Positions 1 through 7,505 of a stretch of DNA of 15,453 bases are shown here, in pieces. Origin of the DNA: Bacteroidota bacterium (GTDB lineage: Bacteria > Bacteroidota > Bacteroidia > JAADEI01); the NCBI GenBank assembly GCA_015490475.1, contig WFXT01000032.1:1-15453 (forward strand), given 5' to 3'. Under the pieces are notes generated by a model that saw nothing but the letters and a program-made list of their open reading frames with translations, had not been told where the DNA came from and searched no databases. The translations under genes and the position numbers were made by a program. Position 1 is the stretch's first letter. Each line of letters opens with the position of its first letter.

Positions 1-50
1 AAGTTAAACAATAAAGATACAAAATAATAATCAATTATCAAGAGACTTTT

Positions 51-1589
51 CTACTCCAATGTAACGAAAACTCCCCTCCCCACAACTTTACCTGTCCCAT
101 GCTCAATAATTTGCAATGCGTAATTTCCCATGGGGAATTCATATTTAGAAAGAAACATTTTTTTCTTAGAATACGCACTTTCTTTCTTAACAATTCTGCC
201 TGAATTATCCACAATTACTATATCCACGGGCAACTTCGCCCTATCTGGAATTTCTACTTCTACCATGTTCGCCTTAACATGTATAACAACTCTATCTTGT
301 TTCACATTATCAACATAAGAAACTATCTCCCTTTCACTAAACCAAATACTCTTTCGTCCACTAATTGAATCCCTAAACTCAAAAGTCACATAAATGTTAC
401 CATTATTACCTACTTCAACACTCTTATAGCCCACTGGAATAGTATCAAGGTCAGTGACAAATTCAGGTTCCTGCCATGTTTGACCACCATCGGTTGTAAA
501 AGTGCACATAACATCAGCTCTGGTATCCTTAGCATTTACAAAATCCCTTTCATCCTTCCAGCAAATCGCTTGAACATCTGCTTCTGGATTATAGGCAAAT
601 ACTGACAATTGACTTCTGATACCTCTAGGAGAAAGAGTAATTATTGGGGACCACGTCAAGCCGGCATCGTCAGAATAAGTATATTCAATACTTGACATCA
701 GAAAATTGCCCTTCTTATACTCATGATAGTGCAGATGAATTCTGTTATTTTTATCTACCACAACACCTGGGTCCCATTCCATGCTATCCGTATTTCCAAC
801 TGGAATCCTATTCCACGAATTACCACCATCAACAGACACTGCTATCCAAACATCCCAGTTATTAGAACTAACTTCCTGCCTCCATGGAATCGCTATTGTA
901 TCACCCCAACAACCAGAAAAATTAGCCCTTGGAAATGCAGAATGCTTGTATATTGTCGTATCTGAAAGAATTATTTGCTCCTTCCATGTTAAGCCTCCAT
1001 CCGGAGACTGCCTATACATCACTTTAGCAAAATACGTTGAATTGCTTTGATTTCTAACATCTCCATCATGCCACATAACATGTATCCTGTTTCTCATGTC
1101 TGCAGTTATATAGACTGCTTCTATAAAGTCGTGGTATATGAACTTTGTAATTCTAATCGTATCAATCAATATGTTAAAGTTTCTATCAAATTTTGCATAG
1201 TAGATGTGCTTTTTAGGTTGGGTTATCCATACTACGTGAATATTATCTTCTGAATCTCTGCAAAATGTTGGCGAGTAAATCCCCGATATTGGTCCAGTAT
1301 ATACTAATGGTGTGTCAATAGAAAATAACTGCCATGTGTTTCCATCATCTTTTGATATAGCAAAATAAAATCTTTTAACAGAGCCATCTGTCTCATAATA
1401 TAACTGAATTATTTCCCCCGTACTTAATCTAACCAGATTTTGACCTGTACTTCCCTTAGTTGCATCAGCCAATGGATTAGACTTGGGTAGTTGAACTGGT
1501 TCTGTCCAATTAGGTGAAGTGCCATGTAATTGAGCATTTATAGGAAGTGAAACTAATATGCTAAGAACCATTAGGAGCATTCTCTTCAT
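51..1589 (-). CDS. Secreted Asp-box (BNR/sialidase-fold) protein with T9SS-like C-terminal sorting domain
   Basis: 512 residues. Residues 1-19 form a signal peptide (Lys/Arg start, hydrophobic core, NAQ cleavage site typical of Bacteroidota). Five Asp-boxes of the form S/T-x-D-x-G-x-T/S-W lie at about 79-86, 195-202, 252-259, 306-313 and 365-372, the signature of sialidase-type beta-propellers. Residues about 430-512 resemble a T9SS type A sorting domain: a VDIVIVDNSGRIV strand, then a MGNYALQI turn and a final beta-strand. The protein is therefore probably exported through the Sec system and then T9SS to the cell surface or medium. I could not confidently place the catalytic Arg triad, Tyr or Asp of true sialidases, so an enzymatic role is unproven; it may be a binding propeller. 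It lies 42 bp downstream of uvrA on the same strand and may be the last gene of that operon. The ATG at 1589 is chosen because the signal peptide starts there; a weak AGGA precedes it. Confidence 0.8.
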   Translation of the reverse strand: MKRMLLMVLSILVSLPINAQLHGTSPNWTEPVQLPKSNPLADATKGSTGQNLVRLSTGEIIQLYYETDGSVKRFYFAISKDDGNTWQLFSIDTPLVYTGPISGIYSPTFCRDSEDNIHVVWITQPKKHIYYAKFDRNFNILIDTIRITKFIYHDFIEAVYITADMRNRIHVMWHDGDVRNQSNSTYFAKVMYRQSPDGGLTWKEQIILSDTTIYKHSAFPRANFSGCWGDTIAIPWRQEVSSNNWDVWIAVSVDGGNSWNRIPVGNTDSMEWDPGVVVDKNNRIHLHYHEYKKGNFLMSSIEYTYSDDAGLTWSPIITLSPRGIRSQLSVFAYNPEADVQAICWKDERDFVNAKDTRADVMCTFTTDGGQTWQEPEFVTDLDTIPVGYKSVEVGNNGNIYVTFEFRDSISGRKSIWFSEREIVSYVDNVKQDRVVIHVKANMVEVEIPDRAKLPVDIVIVDNSGRIVKKESAYSKKKMFLSKYEFPMGNYALQIIEHGTGKVVGRGVFVTLE

Positions 1590-1631
1590 TATCCTGCTTT
1601 ATTAACACTGACGCACGGACGACAATTCTGT

Positions 1632-4436
1632 TTAGTTTGATAATCTTTCCTTAGAAAGATTTCTTAGAACTCCTTTTAAAAATTCCCCTGTAACACTTTG
1701 TTCACTCTTAGCAACTTCTTCTGGTGTCCCCATTGCCACCACATGCCCACCATCACTACCAGGTCCCGGTCCCATATCTATTATCCAATCGGCATGCTTG
1801 ATTACATCAAGATTGTGTTCAATGACAATCACTGTATTTCCTCTGTCAACCAATTTGTGTAAAACAGAAAGAAGCGCTTTCACATCCTCTGGATGCAAGC
1901 CTGTTGTTGGTTCATCCAGTATATACACATTTTGTGTTGAATTCTTTCCTCCCAGTTCCCGTGCCAGTTTAATTCTTTGGGCTTCTCCACCTGATAAAGT
2001 GGGCGACGGTTGTCCAAGTTTTATGTAACCCAGCCCTATTTCTTCAAGGAATTTCAACTTATTGACAATATGCGGAATGTCCTTAAAGAATTCTACTGCT
2101 TCAGATACTGTCATATCCAGCACTTCAGCGATATTTTTACCCTTAAACTTAACTTCCAAAACATCCTGCTTATACCTATTTCCGTGACATACGGGACAGG
2201 GAACCTGTACGTCGGGAAGCAATTTCATCTCTATCACTTGATAGCCTGCTCCTCCACATTCTACACACTGACCTTCCTTAGTATTAAAAGAGAAATGCGA
2301 AGGCGTCAATCCTCTAAACCTTGCCTTTTCCGTTAAAGCAAAGAGTTTTCTTATGTCATCAAACACTTTTATGTACGTAGCAGGGACGGACCGTGGCGTC
2401 TTGCCAATGGGCTCCTGGTCCACCGCATAAACGCTCCTTATGTGCTCAATACCCTCTATACTATCATAAGGCAAGGGAAAAGTAACTGCTTTATTAACTT
2501 TCCTTTGTAATGCTTTATATAAAGTGTCTATTATCAGAGAAGACTTTCCTGACCCTGAGACGCCAGTAACGACAGTCAGAGTGTTCAGAGGTATCTTTAT
2601 GTCAACATTTTTCAGGTTATTACCCCTTGCTCCTTTAAGGATAAGCCAATTTGTGTCATAGACTGACCTGCGACGCTCTGGTAAAGGCACTTCTTCCCTC
2701 CCTGTGATATATCGGGCAGTAATTGTATCTCGCGAAATGAATTCTTCTTTCCAACCAATGTTAATGATTTTGCCACCATGGGTTCCCCCACCGGGACCCA
2801 GTTCAACAAGGAAGTCTGCTTCTCGCATAGTGTCAATGTCATGCTCCACAACAAGAACAGTATTATGCCCATCAACTAATTTGCGTAATGCTCTCAACAG
2901 TCTATGGATATCAGAAGGATGCATACCAATAGTTGGCTCATCAAGAATATAAAGAACTCCTGCGAGGGAAATTCCCAATTGGGTTGCCAGTCTCACTCTT
3001 TGTGCTTCACCTCCAGATAGTGTTCTGACAGGTCTGTTTAAAGTCAGATAGCTCAGTCCGATGTCATTAACCATTTTTATGCGTCTCCTCAATTCTTCTA
3101 TTATACCTTTTGCTATGGTTAAATCGCGATCCGACAGTTGGCGTGGAAGGCTCTCCACCCATCGGGCAAGTTCGCTTAACTCCATGTTACTAACCTCCCC
3201 AATATGCCTCTCTCCTATCTTGAATAACAGTGCCTCTTCTCTCAATCTATATCCCTTGCACACAGGACATTCAGCCTCAACAGAAATTGATTCAACCCAT
3301 TGAACAGCCTTTGAACTGCCTTCCCTACCCACTAACTCAATAATACCATAGACACTGTTGCCATATTCGTCCTTTGTATTTAAAATTTCTCGCAACTGTT
3401 GTTCTGTAAGCGCCTTTATAGGGACATCAGTTACAATGCCCGATTCAATCAGCAAATCTCTAACTCTTCTATAGAGGGAATAATATCTTTTGAGTCCTAT
3501 TCGCTTGAATAATGTGTTCAGTGTAATGTTTTCTGACCGTAGCAGTTCAACAGATATTTTCTTTTTCACTCCTGTTCCCTGACAGGCAGGACACCATCCA
3601 TATTTGGTATTAAAGGAAAATAGGTTGGGTTCTGGGTCAGGCAAAGACATTCCTGTTTCAGGGTCATAGAAATCAGTGCTATATGATCTTTCCTGTCCCG
3701 TTTCAGGGTCATACACAATGAGGGAATTCTTGCCCATTTTGAGTGCAGTGTCAACATCTTTTTTCAAGCGTCGTTCATTACGCTCATTAATGGTCAATCG
3801 GTCAATAACAACATCAATATCATGCCTTTTATACCTCTCTAAGCGTGGTAGTTTGATTGCATCCAAGGGGACATGCTCTCCGTCAACCCACACAGCAGGA
3901 TAACCCTGTTTCCACAACTGGAAAAATAAATCCTTGTATTCCCCTGTCCTGCCTCTGATAAGGGGCGCCCTAATCCATATTTTCTTGTCCGAATAGCGTT
4001 TCAAAATATCTTTATAAATGCTTTCCACTGAATATTTTTCAATTGGTTTTCCACTTTTTGAATATGGTTTTCCCACTCGTGCAAATAACAGACGCAAGAA
4101 ATCATAAATTTCCGTCAATGTTCCTACCGTTGACCGTAAAGAATAGGAAAATGTATCCTGTCTGATGGCAATAACGGGGCTTAATCCTTCTATTGAGTCC
4201 ACTTCGGGACGCTTCAGATGCGTGAACAGACGGTATGTGTATATTGAATATGCTTCCAGATACCTGCGTTGCCCTTCCATATAGATGGTATCAAAAACAA
4301 GGGAAGATTTTCCGGACCCTGAAACTCCAGTGATCACAATAAATGCCTCGTGGGGCAGGCTTAAAGTTAAGTTTTTTAGATTATGAATCCTTGCGTTATA
4401 TACTTTTATCCACTCCCGCTCCTTATGTTGCTTCAT
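1632..4436 (-). CDS. uvrA: UvrABC excinuclease subunit A
   Basis: UvrA is the damage-sensing ABC-type ATPase dimer of nucleotide excision repair; it loads UvrB on damaged DNA. At 934 residues from the ATG it matches the usual length of about 940. Both ATPase modules are complete: Walker A GVSGSGKS at 37-44 and 625-632, signatures LSGGEAQR starting at 473 and 814, and Walker B LDEP with D499/E500 and D841/E842. Cys pairs CPAC (282/285) and CPVC (390/393) lie in the first half and CVEC (724/727) and CPVC (747/750) in the second. The Cys pair that opens zinc finger 1 in E. coli UvrA (CPIC) is missing: the aligned stretch reads FYDPETG, with Asp258 and Thr261 at those positions. A TTG at 4439, 6 nt after GGTGG, is an alternative start one codon earlier. 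The gene starts 22 bp after the GT2 gene, so the two are probably cotranscribed. No SOS-type operator was recognised. Confidence 0.97.
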   Translation of the reverse strand: MKQHKEREWIKVYNARIHNLKNLTLSLPHEAFIVITGVSGSGKSSLVFDTIYMEGQRRYLEAYSIYTYRLFTHLKRPEVDSIEGLSPVIAIRQDTFSYSLRSTVGTLTEIYDFLRLLFARVGKPYSKSGKPIEKYSVESIYKDILKRYSDKKIWIRAPLIRGRTGEYKDLFFQLWKQGYPAVWVDGEHVPLDAIKLPRLERYKRHDIDVVIDRLTINERNERRLKKDVDTALKMGKNSLIVYDPETGQERSYSTDFYDPETGMSLPDPEPNLFSFNTKYGWCPACQGTGVKKKISVELLRSENITLNTLFKRIGLKRYYSLYRRVRDLLIESGIVTDVPIKALTEQQLREILNTKDEYGNSVYGIIELVGREGSSKAVQWVESISVEAECPVCKGYRLREEALLFKIGERHIGEVSNMELSELARWVESLPRQLSDRDLTIAKGIIEELRRRIKMVNDIGLSYLTLNRPVRTLSGGEAQRVRLATQLGISLAGVLYILDEPTIGMHPSDIHRLLRALRKLVDGHNTVLVVEHDIDTMREADFLVELGPGGGTHGGKIINIGWKEEFISRDTITARYITGREEVPLPERRRSVYDTNWLILKGARGNNLKNVDIKIPLNTLTVVTGVSGSGKSSLIIDTLYKALQRKVNKAVTFPLPYDSIEGIEHIRSVYAVDQEPIGKTPRSVPATYIKVFDDIRKLFALTEKARFRGLTPSHFSFNTKEGQCVECGGAGYQVIEMKLLPDVQVPCPVCHGNRYKQDVLEVKFKGKNIAEVLDMTVSEAVEFFKDIPHIVNKLKFLEEIGLGYIKLGQPSPTLSGGEAQRIKLARELGGKNSTQNVYILDEPTTGLHPEDVKALLSVLHKLVDRGNTVIVIEHNLDVIKHADWIIDMGPGPGSDGGHVVAMGTPEEVAKSEQSVTGEFLKGVLRNLSKERLSN

Positions 4437-4458
4437 CAAGATTTACCACCGATTTTCA

Positions 4459-5217
4459 CTACCCTTTTGTAGAACTATATATTCCTTTCAAGCGTTTCCA
4501 TACAAGCATAGGGACCCCGATAATAGCCTCATAAACTATTTTTCTGTTCATCTTTGAACTTCCTTCAATTCGGTCAACGAAAGTGATGGGAATCTCAACA
4601 ATCTTATAACCCTGCACCCAGGCTGCAAACTTCATCTCTATCTGAAAAGCATATCCACTGAAAGAAATTTTATCCAGCGGAATAGTCTCCAGAACTTTTC
4701 TTTTATAAATGACAAAGCCAGCAGTAGGGTCTTTTATGGGCATACATGTCCAGAATCTCACATATATACTGGCTCCCCTGGACAGGACCTTTCTGTCCCA
4801 TGTCCAATTAACTGTCTTGCCTCCTTTAACATATCGTGAACCAACAACTACATCTGCCCCTCCATTTCTGATGACCTCTATAAGCCTTAGTAAATCGTCA
4901 ACCCTGTGTGAAAAGTCAGCATCCATTTCACCGATATATTCATATCCCTGTGTCAAAGCCCATTTGAATCCTGTGATATAAGCGGTTCCCAGTCCCTGTT
5001 TGCCTTCTCGTTCAATAAGATGGATGCGTTCTGGATACTGTTTTTGAAAGTCCTTAACCACCTCGGCAGTCCTGTCTGGCGAATTGTCATCAACGACCAG
5101 CACATGAGCACAGGGCACTCTCTCCATTAGTTCGGGAAGCAAATTGCTTATATTCTCCCTTTCGTTATAAGTTGGAATAACTATTAACAATTCTTTGTTT
5201 TCGCCATCCACTCTCAT
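4459..5217 (-). CDS. GT2 glycosyltransferase, polyprenol-phosphate mannosyltransferase (DPM1-like)
   Basis: 252 residues. This GT-A fold enzyme of family GT2 probably transfers mannose or another hexose from a nucleotide sugar to a polyprenyl phosphate on the cytoplasmic face of the membrane, giving a lipid-linked sugar donor. Motifs in order: IPTYNERENI (14-23), VVDDNSPDRT (41-50), GLGTAY (75-80), the metal-binding DAD (D99-A-D101) in EMDADFSH, VVGSRYVKGG (124-133), DPTAGF (163-168) and RIEGSSKM (216-223), the last typical of the dolichol-phosphate mannose synthase branch. No C-terminal membrane helices are present, so it belongs to the soluble or peripheral type common in Bacteroidota. The exact sugar cannot be read from sequence. 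It is probably the first gene of the operon that continues into uvrA. The ATG at 5217 gives a standard N-terminus; an AGAGGG abuts the start and is too close for a classical ribosome site. Confidence 0.88.
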   Translation of the reverse strand: MRVDGENKELLIVIPTYNERENISNLLPELMERVPCAHVLVVDDNSPDRTAEVVKDFQKQYPERIHLIEREGKQGLGTAYITGFKWALTQGYEYIGEMDADFSHRVDDLLRLIEVIRNGGADVVVGSRYVKGGKTVNWTWDRKVLSRGASIYVRFWTCMPIKDPTAGFVIYKRKVLETIPLDKISFSGYAFQIEMKFAAWVQGYKIVEIPITFVDRIEGSSKMNRKIVYEAIIGVPMLVWKRLKGIYSSTKG

Positions 5218-5325
5218 CCCTCTTGTTTATTTGTCTTGAGAACCATATTTACTTGCTAATATATGACTTGGCATTTCTTTGAAGTAAAAACGTTTTTCCT
5301 GCTTTTTGCGTATATTTACCAGATA
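5218..5325. promoter_or_regulatory. Divergent intergenic region with a 12-bp palindrome
   Basis: This 108-bp AT-rich gap separates the divergent GT2 and lipoprotein genes and must hold both promoters. A perfect palindrome, AAAAACGTTTTT, lies at 5286-5297. TATATTTA at about 5310-5317 matches the Bacteroidota -7 box TAnnTTTG at 7 of 8 positions, but no TTTG lies 19-21 bp upstream. On the minus strand TAAATATG is a similarly incomplete match. Neither promoter can be called with confidence. Confidence 0.3.
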
Positions 5326-6528
5326 ATGTGGAAAAGGTTTTTACTATTAGCGTTTGGTTTAGTTTTGATTTTCTATGGTTCGTCGCTATTTATTAGTTGT
5401 CAGCGGGCGGGATGTCCGTCTGGATATGGATGTCCCGGTGCCGCGGCGACAAAACGGGCTCTCAGGCAATTCAAAGGGGGATGGGCAGAATCAGGCAATG
5501 CTTACACTTCCACTAAAAAGGTAAAAAAACTCAGTGGTCGGGGCGGCGGGCTATCCTTCTCCCAATGGATGCAACAACGGTCTTCACAGCGACGTTCTAA
5601 ACTATATGCAAAAGGATATGGCTTTCCTATGGCACGTAAAGGCAAACGTTCATCTCTCGGTAACCCTTTTGAACCAGCGAAGCCATCGGCAAAGAGAAAG
5701 GGCAAATTGGGAAATCCTCTAAGTCCGGGGAAGCCCTCTGCTTCTGGCAAGCGAAAACCGGGAAATCCCCTCAGTCCTCCTTCATCAGGCAAGTCTGTTA
5801 AGCGTTCTCCCTTAGAAAATCCACTAAGCCCGGGGAAACCGTCTGCTTCGGGAAAAAGGAAATTGGGCAATCCTCTTTCTTCACCCTCGGCAGGCAAGAA
5901 AATTAAACGTTCTCCTCTGGAAAATCCACTATCTCCGGGCAAGCCCTCTGCTTCTGGGAAGCATAAACTGGGCAATCCTTTAACTCCAATGGCTTCCGGG
6001 AAACGAATTAAACGGGCTCCCCTGGAAAATCCCTTAAGCATTGGGCGTCCCTCAGCACGAACCAAACGTTCCAAACTGGCAAATCCTCTCTCCCCAATGG
6101 CATCAGCAGTGAAAATTAAACGTTCTCCCTTAGAGAATCCTCTTTCTGTCGGAAAGCCGATTAAGCGCTCAACAAAACTTGGAAACCCTCTGCCGCCAAT
6201 ATCTGGCACTGCACGAATTAAGCCATCTCCATTAAAGAACCCACTAAAACCTATGGCGGCAGGCAAGAAAATCAAGCGTTCTCCATTGGACAATCCCCTC
6301 AAGCCCCTTGCATCAGGAAGAAAAATCAAGCGCTCACCACTGGACAACCCCCTCACTGTCGGCAAGCCTAAACGACGTTCCTCGGGTACCAAAGGTGGAT
6401 TCCCCAAGAAAGTAGATGCGGAAAAACAAGCAAAAAAACTGCAGAAAACAAAGCGTAAAGAAAAATACAGTCGTAATTCTGTCTTTGAGCCCCGTCAGCA
6501 GCGTGAGTTGCGCCTGCGTGGAAGATGA
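5326..6528 (+). CDS. Basic NPL-repeat lipoprotein of unknown function
   Basis: 400 residues from the ATG at 5326. An upstream in-frame ATG at 5263 would add 21 residues that push the signal peptide inward, so I prefer 5326. Residues 1-24 form a lipoprotein signal (MWKRF start, hydrophobic core, lipobox LFISC with Cys25 as lipidation site). A short Cys-Pro region follows (GCPSGYGCPG; Cys30, Cys36). Residues about 111-343 consist of about 14 copies of a unit centred on NPL (one NPF), such as KRSPLENPLSPGKP and GKRKLGNPLSS. The tail (about 350-400) is Lys/Arg-rich with few hydrophobic residues. The mature protein is extremely basic and should be largely disordered or extended. I recognise no enzyme domain. 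It could be an envelope-anchored binder of polyanions such as LPS, peptidoglycan or nucleic acid, but that is speculation. Its stop lies 2 bp from the stop of def on the other strand. Confidence 0.75.
   Translation: MWKRFLLLAFGLVLIFYGSSLFISCQRAGCPSGYGCPGAAATKRALRQFKGGWAESGNAYTSTKKVKKLSGRGGGLSFSQWMQQRSSQRRSKLYAKGYGFPMARKGKRSSLGNPFEPAKPSAKRKGKLGNPLSPGKPSASGKRKPGNPLSPPSSGKSVKRSPLENPLSPGKPSASGKRKLGNPLSSPSAGKKIKRSPLENPLSPGKPSASGKHKLGNPLTPMASGKRIKRAPLENPLSIGRPSARTKRSKLANPLSPMASAVKIKRSPLENPLSVGKPIKRSTKLGNPLPPISGTARIKPSPLKNPLKPMAAGKKIKRSPLDNPLKPLASGRKIKRSPLDNPLTVGKPKRRSSGTKGGFPKKVDAEKQAKKLQKTKRKEKYSRNSVFEPRQQRELRLRGR
5656..6354 (+). repeat. In-frame tandem repeat array coding for NPL units (17-18 and 34-36 residues)
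   Basis: Single units of about 17-18 residues alternate between two forms, SPLENPLSPGKPSASGK and KLGNPLxPxASGKKIKR. Together they make a composite repeat of about 35 residues, seen at least three times in a row (35, 35 and 36 residues), then once as 34, and then as 18-residue single units (SPLKNPLKPMAAGKKIKR, SPLDNPLKPLASGRKIKR). At DNA level the copies differ mostly at synonymous positions: Pro as CCT/CCC/CCA, Leu as CTA/CTC/CTT/CTG/TTA, Ser as AGT/AGC/TCT/TCC. The array is therefore old and conserved as protein rather than a recent DNA expansion. Confidence 0.85.
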
Positions 6529-6530
6529 TG

Positions 6531-7094
6531 TCAGGGCAAAATGACAGGATAGAACGGTTTGACTTTTCCTCTCTGGATGTTTTTCAATTTGCTTGACAGC
6601 ATTTGCCGTTTCAATGGCGACAGATAGTCAATGAACAGTTTTCCCTGCAAGTGGTCATATTCGTGCATTATGACCCGTGCTGTCAATCCGTCAAACTCCT
6701 GTTCATGCCAGTTGCCTTCCTCATCCTGATATTTAATGAGCACTTTGAAAGGTCGCTCCACGTTTGCTCGCACATCGGGAATGCTCAAACAGCCTTCTTC
6801 ATAAACAATGGGCCTACCACTTAATTCAAGAATTTCAGGATTTATAAACGCTTGTTTAATGGGTTTCCCCAGTGGCATATCAGGGTCGTCATATCCCTCT
6901 ACCAGTTGAAGTGTATCAACAACAAAAATTTGCTTCAGGACATTTATTTGGGGTGCGGCGAGCCCAATGCCTCTGGCATTATGCATTGTTTCAAACATGT
7001 CGGCTATCAACTTGCGTGCTTCCTCCAAGTCCTCTATGGGTTTGGTTTTCTTGCGCAAAGCAGGATGTCCATAAAGCACAATAGGTCTGATCAT
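6531..7094 (-). CDS. def: Peptide deformylase
   Basis: Peptide deformylase removes the N-formyl group from the initiator methionine of new proteins at the ribosome exit. At 187 residues it has the usual length. All three family motifs are present: GIGLAAPQ (42-49), EEGCLSIP (99-106) with metal ligand Cys102, and HEYDHL (144-149) with metal ligands His144 and His148 and catalytic Glu145. The EGCLS form with this spacing fits a standard catalytically active, iron-type enzyme. Its ATG overlaps the TGA of ruvX in an ATGA junction, which points to translational coupling. It is the last gene of the chain that starts at obg. Its stop codon is only 2 bp from that of the convergent lipoprotein gene, so any terminator must lie inside that gene. 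Confidence 0.97.
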   Translation of the reverse strand: MIRPIVLYGHPALRKKTKPIEDLEEARKLIADMFETMHNARGIGLAAPQINVLKQIFVVDTLQLVEGYDDPDMPLGKPIKQAFINPEILELSGRPIVYEEGCLSIPDVRANVERPFKVLIKYQDEEGNWHEQEFDGLTARVIMHEYDHLQGKLFIDYLSPLKRQMLSSKLKNIQRGKVKPFYPVILP

Positions 7095-7498
7095 TGAACT
7101 TGACTTCGTTTTAAAAGGAAGGTTTCAAGGATGTTTGCAGCAGCCAGAGCGTCTGTCCATTGTTTTTTCTTAGTTGGGGAATATCCTGCTAATTGCTTCT
7201 CTGCCCATCGGGAAGTGAACCTTTCATCAATAAAATGAACAGACAGCCCAAATTCTCTCTCAAGGTCTTTTGCCAGTTGCTCCACGATGGGTGTCAACTC
7301 AGTGGGACTGCCATCAAGATTAAGGGGATAGCCAATAACCAATTCTGTGACACCATTTGAAGGGACATATTCCCTGAGAAAATCCAGCAATTCATAAGTG
7401 GGGAGTGTTTTCAGTGGTTGTGCTATTGTTCCTGTTGGGTCGCTAACGGCAATACCGCATCGTTTCAAACCATAATCAATAGCCAGCACTCTACCCAT
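7091..7498 (-). CDS. ruvX: Putative Holliday junction resolvase / pre-16S rRNA nuclease, RuvX/YqgF family
   Basis: 135 residues from the ATG at 7498; a TTG one codon upstream is a less likely start. This RNase H-like fold family is implicated in 16S rRNA 5'-end maturation (E. coli YqgF) and in Holliday junction cleavage. Seen motifs: LAIDYGLKRCGIAVSD at the N-terminus (Asp8), VIGYPLNLDGS (about 54-64), DERFTS (91-96, Glu92) and DALAAANILETFL (from Asp116). Asp8, Glu92 and Asp116 would form the acidic metal-binding centre. The gene begins 7 bp after the DUF1573 gene ends and shares 4 bp (ATGA) with def, so the three are very probably cotranscribed. The link to def and obg fits a role in ribosome biogenesis, although neighbourhood alone does not prove it. 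Confidence 0.93.
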   Translation of the reverse strand: MGRVLAIDYGLKRCGIAVSDPTGTIAQPLKTLPTYELLDFLREYVPSNGVTELVIGYPLNLDGSPTELTPIVEQLAKDLEREFGLSVHFIDERFTSRWAEKQLAGYSPTKKKQWTDALAAANILETFLLKRSQVQ

Positions 7499-7505
7499 CA
7501 AAGGT

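Noticed and set aside
4434..4439. TTG at 4439 as the uvrA start
   Set aside because: It adds one residue only; the adjacent ATG is the simpler choice, although GGTGG spacing fits both.
5263..5325. 21-codon N-terminal extension of the lipoprotein
   Set aside because: It would put a second hydrophobic stretch ahead of a normal lipoprotein signal and has no ribosome site; the ATG at 5326 gives a standard signal with Cys at position 25.
5502..6407. Long antisense open frame (301 codons) over the repeat gene
   Set aside because: Codons for Lys, Ser, Pro and Asn-Pro-Leu rarely give stops on the other strand, and variation between copies falls at third positions of the plus frame. The plus frame also has a signal peptide and lipobox.
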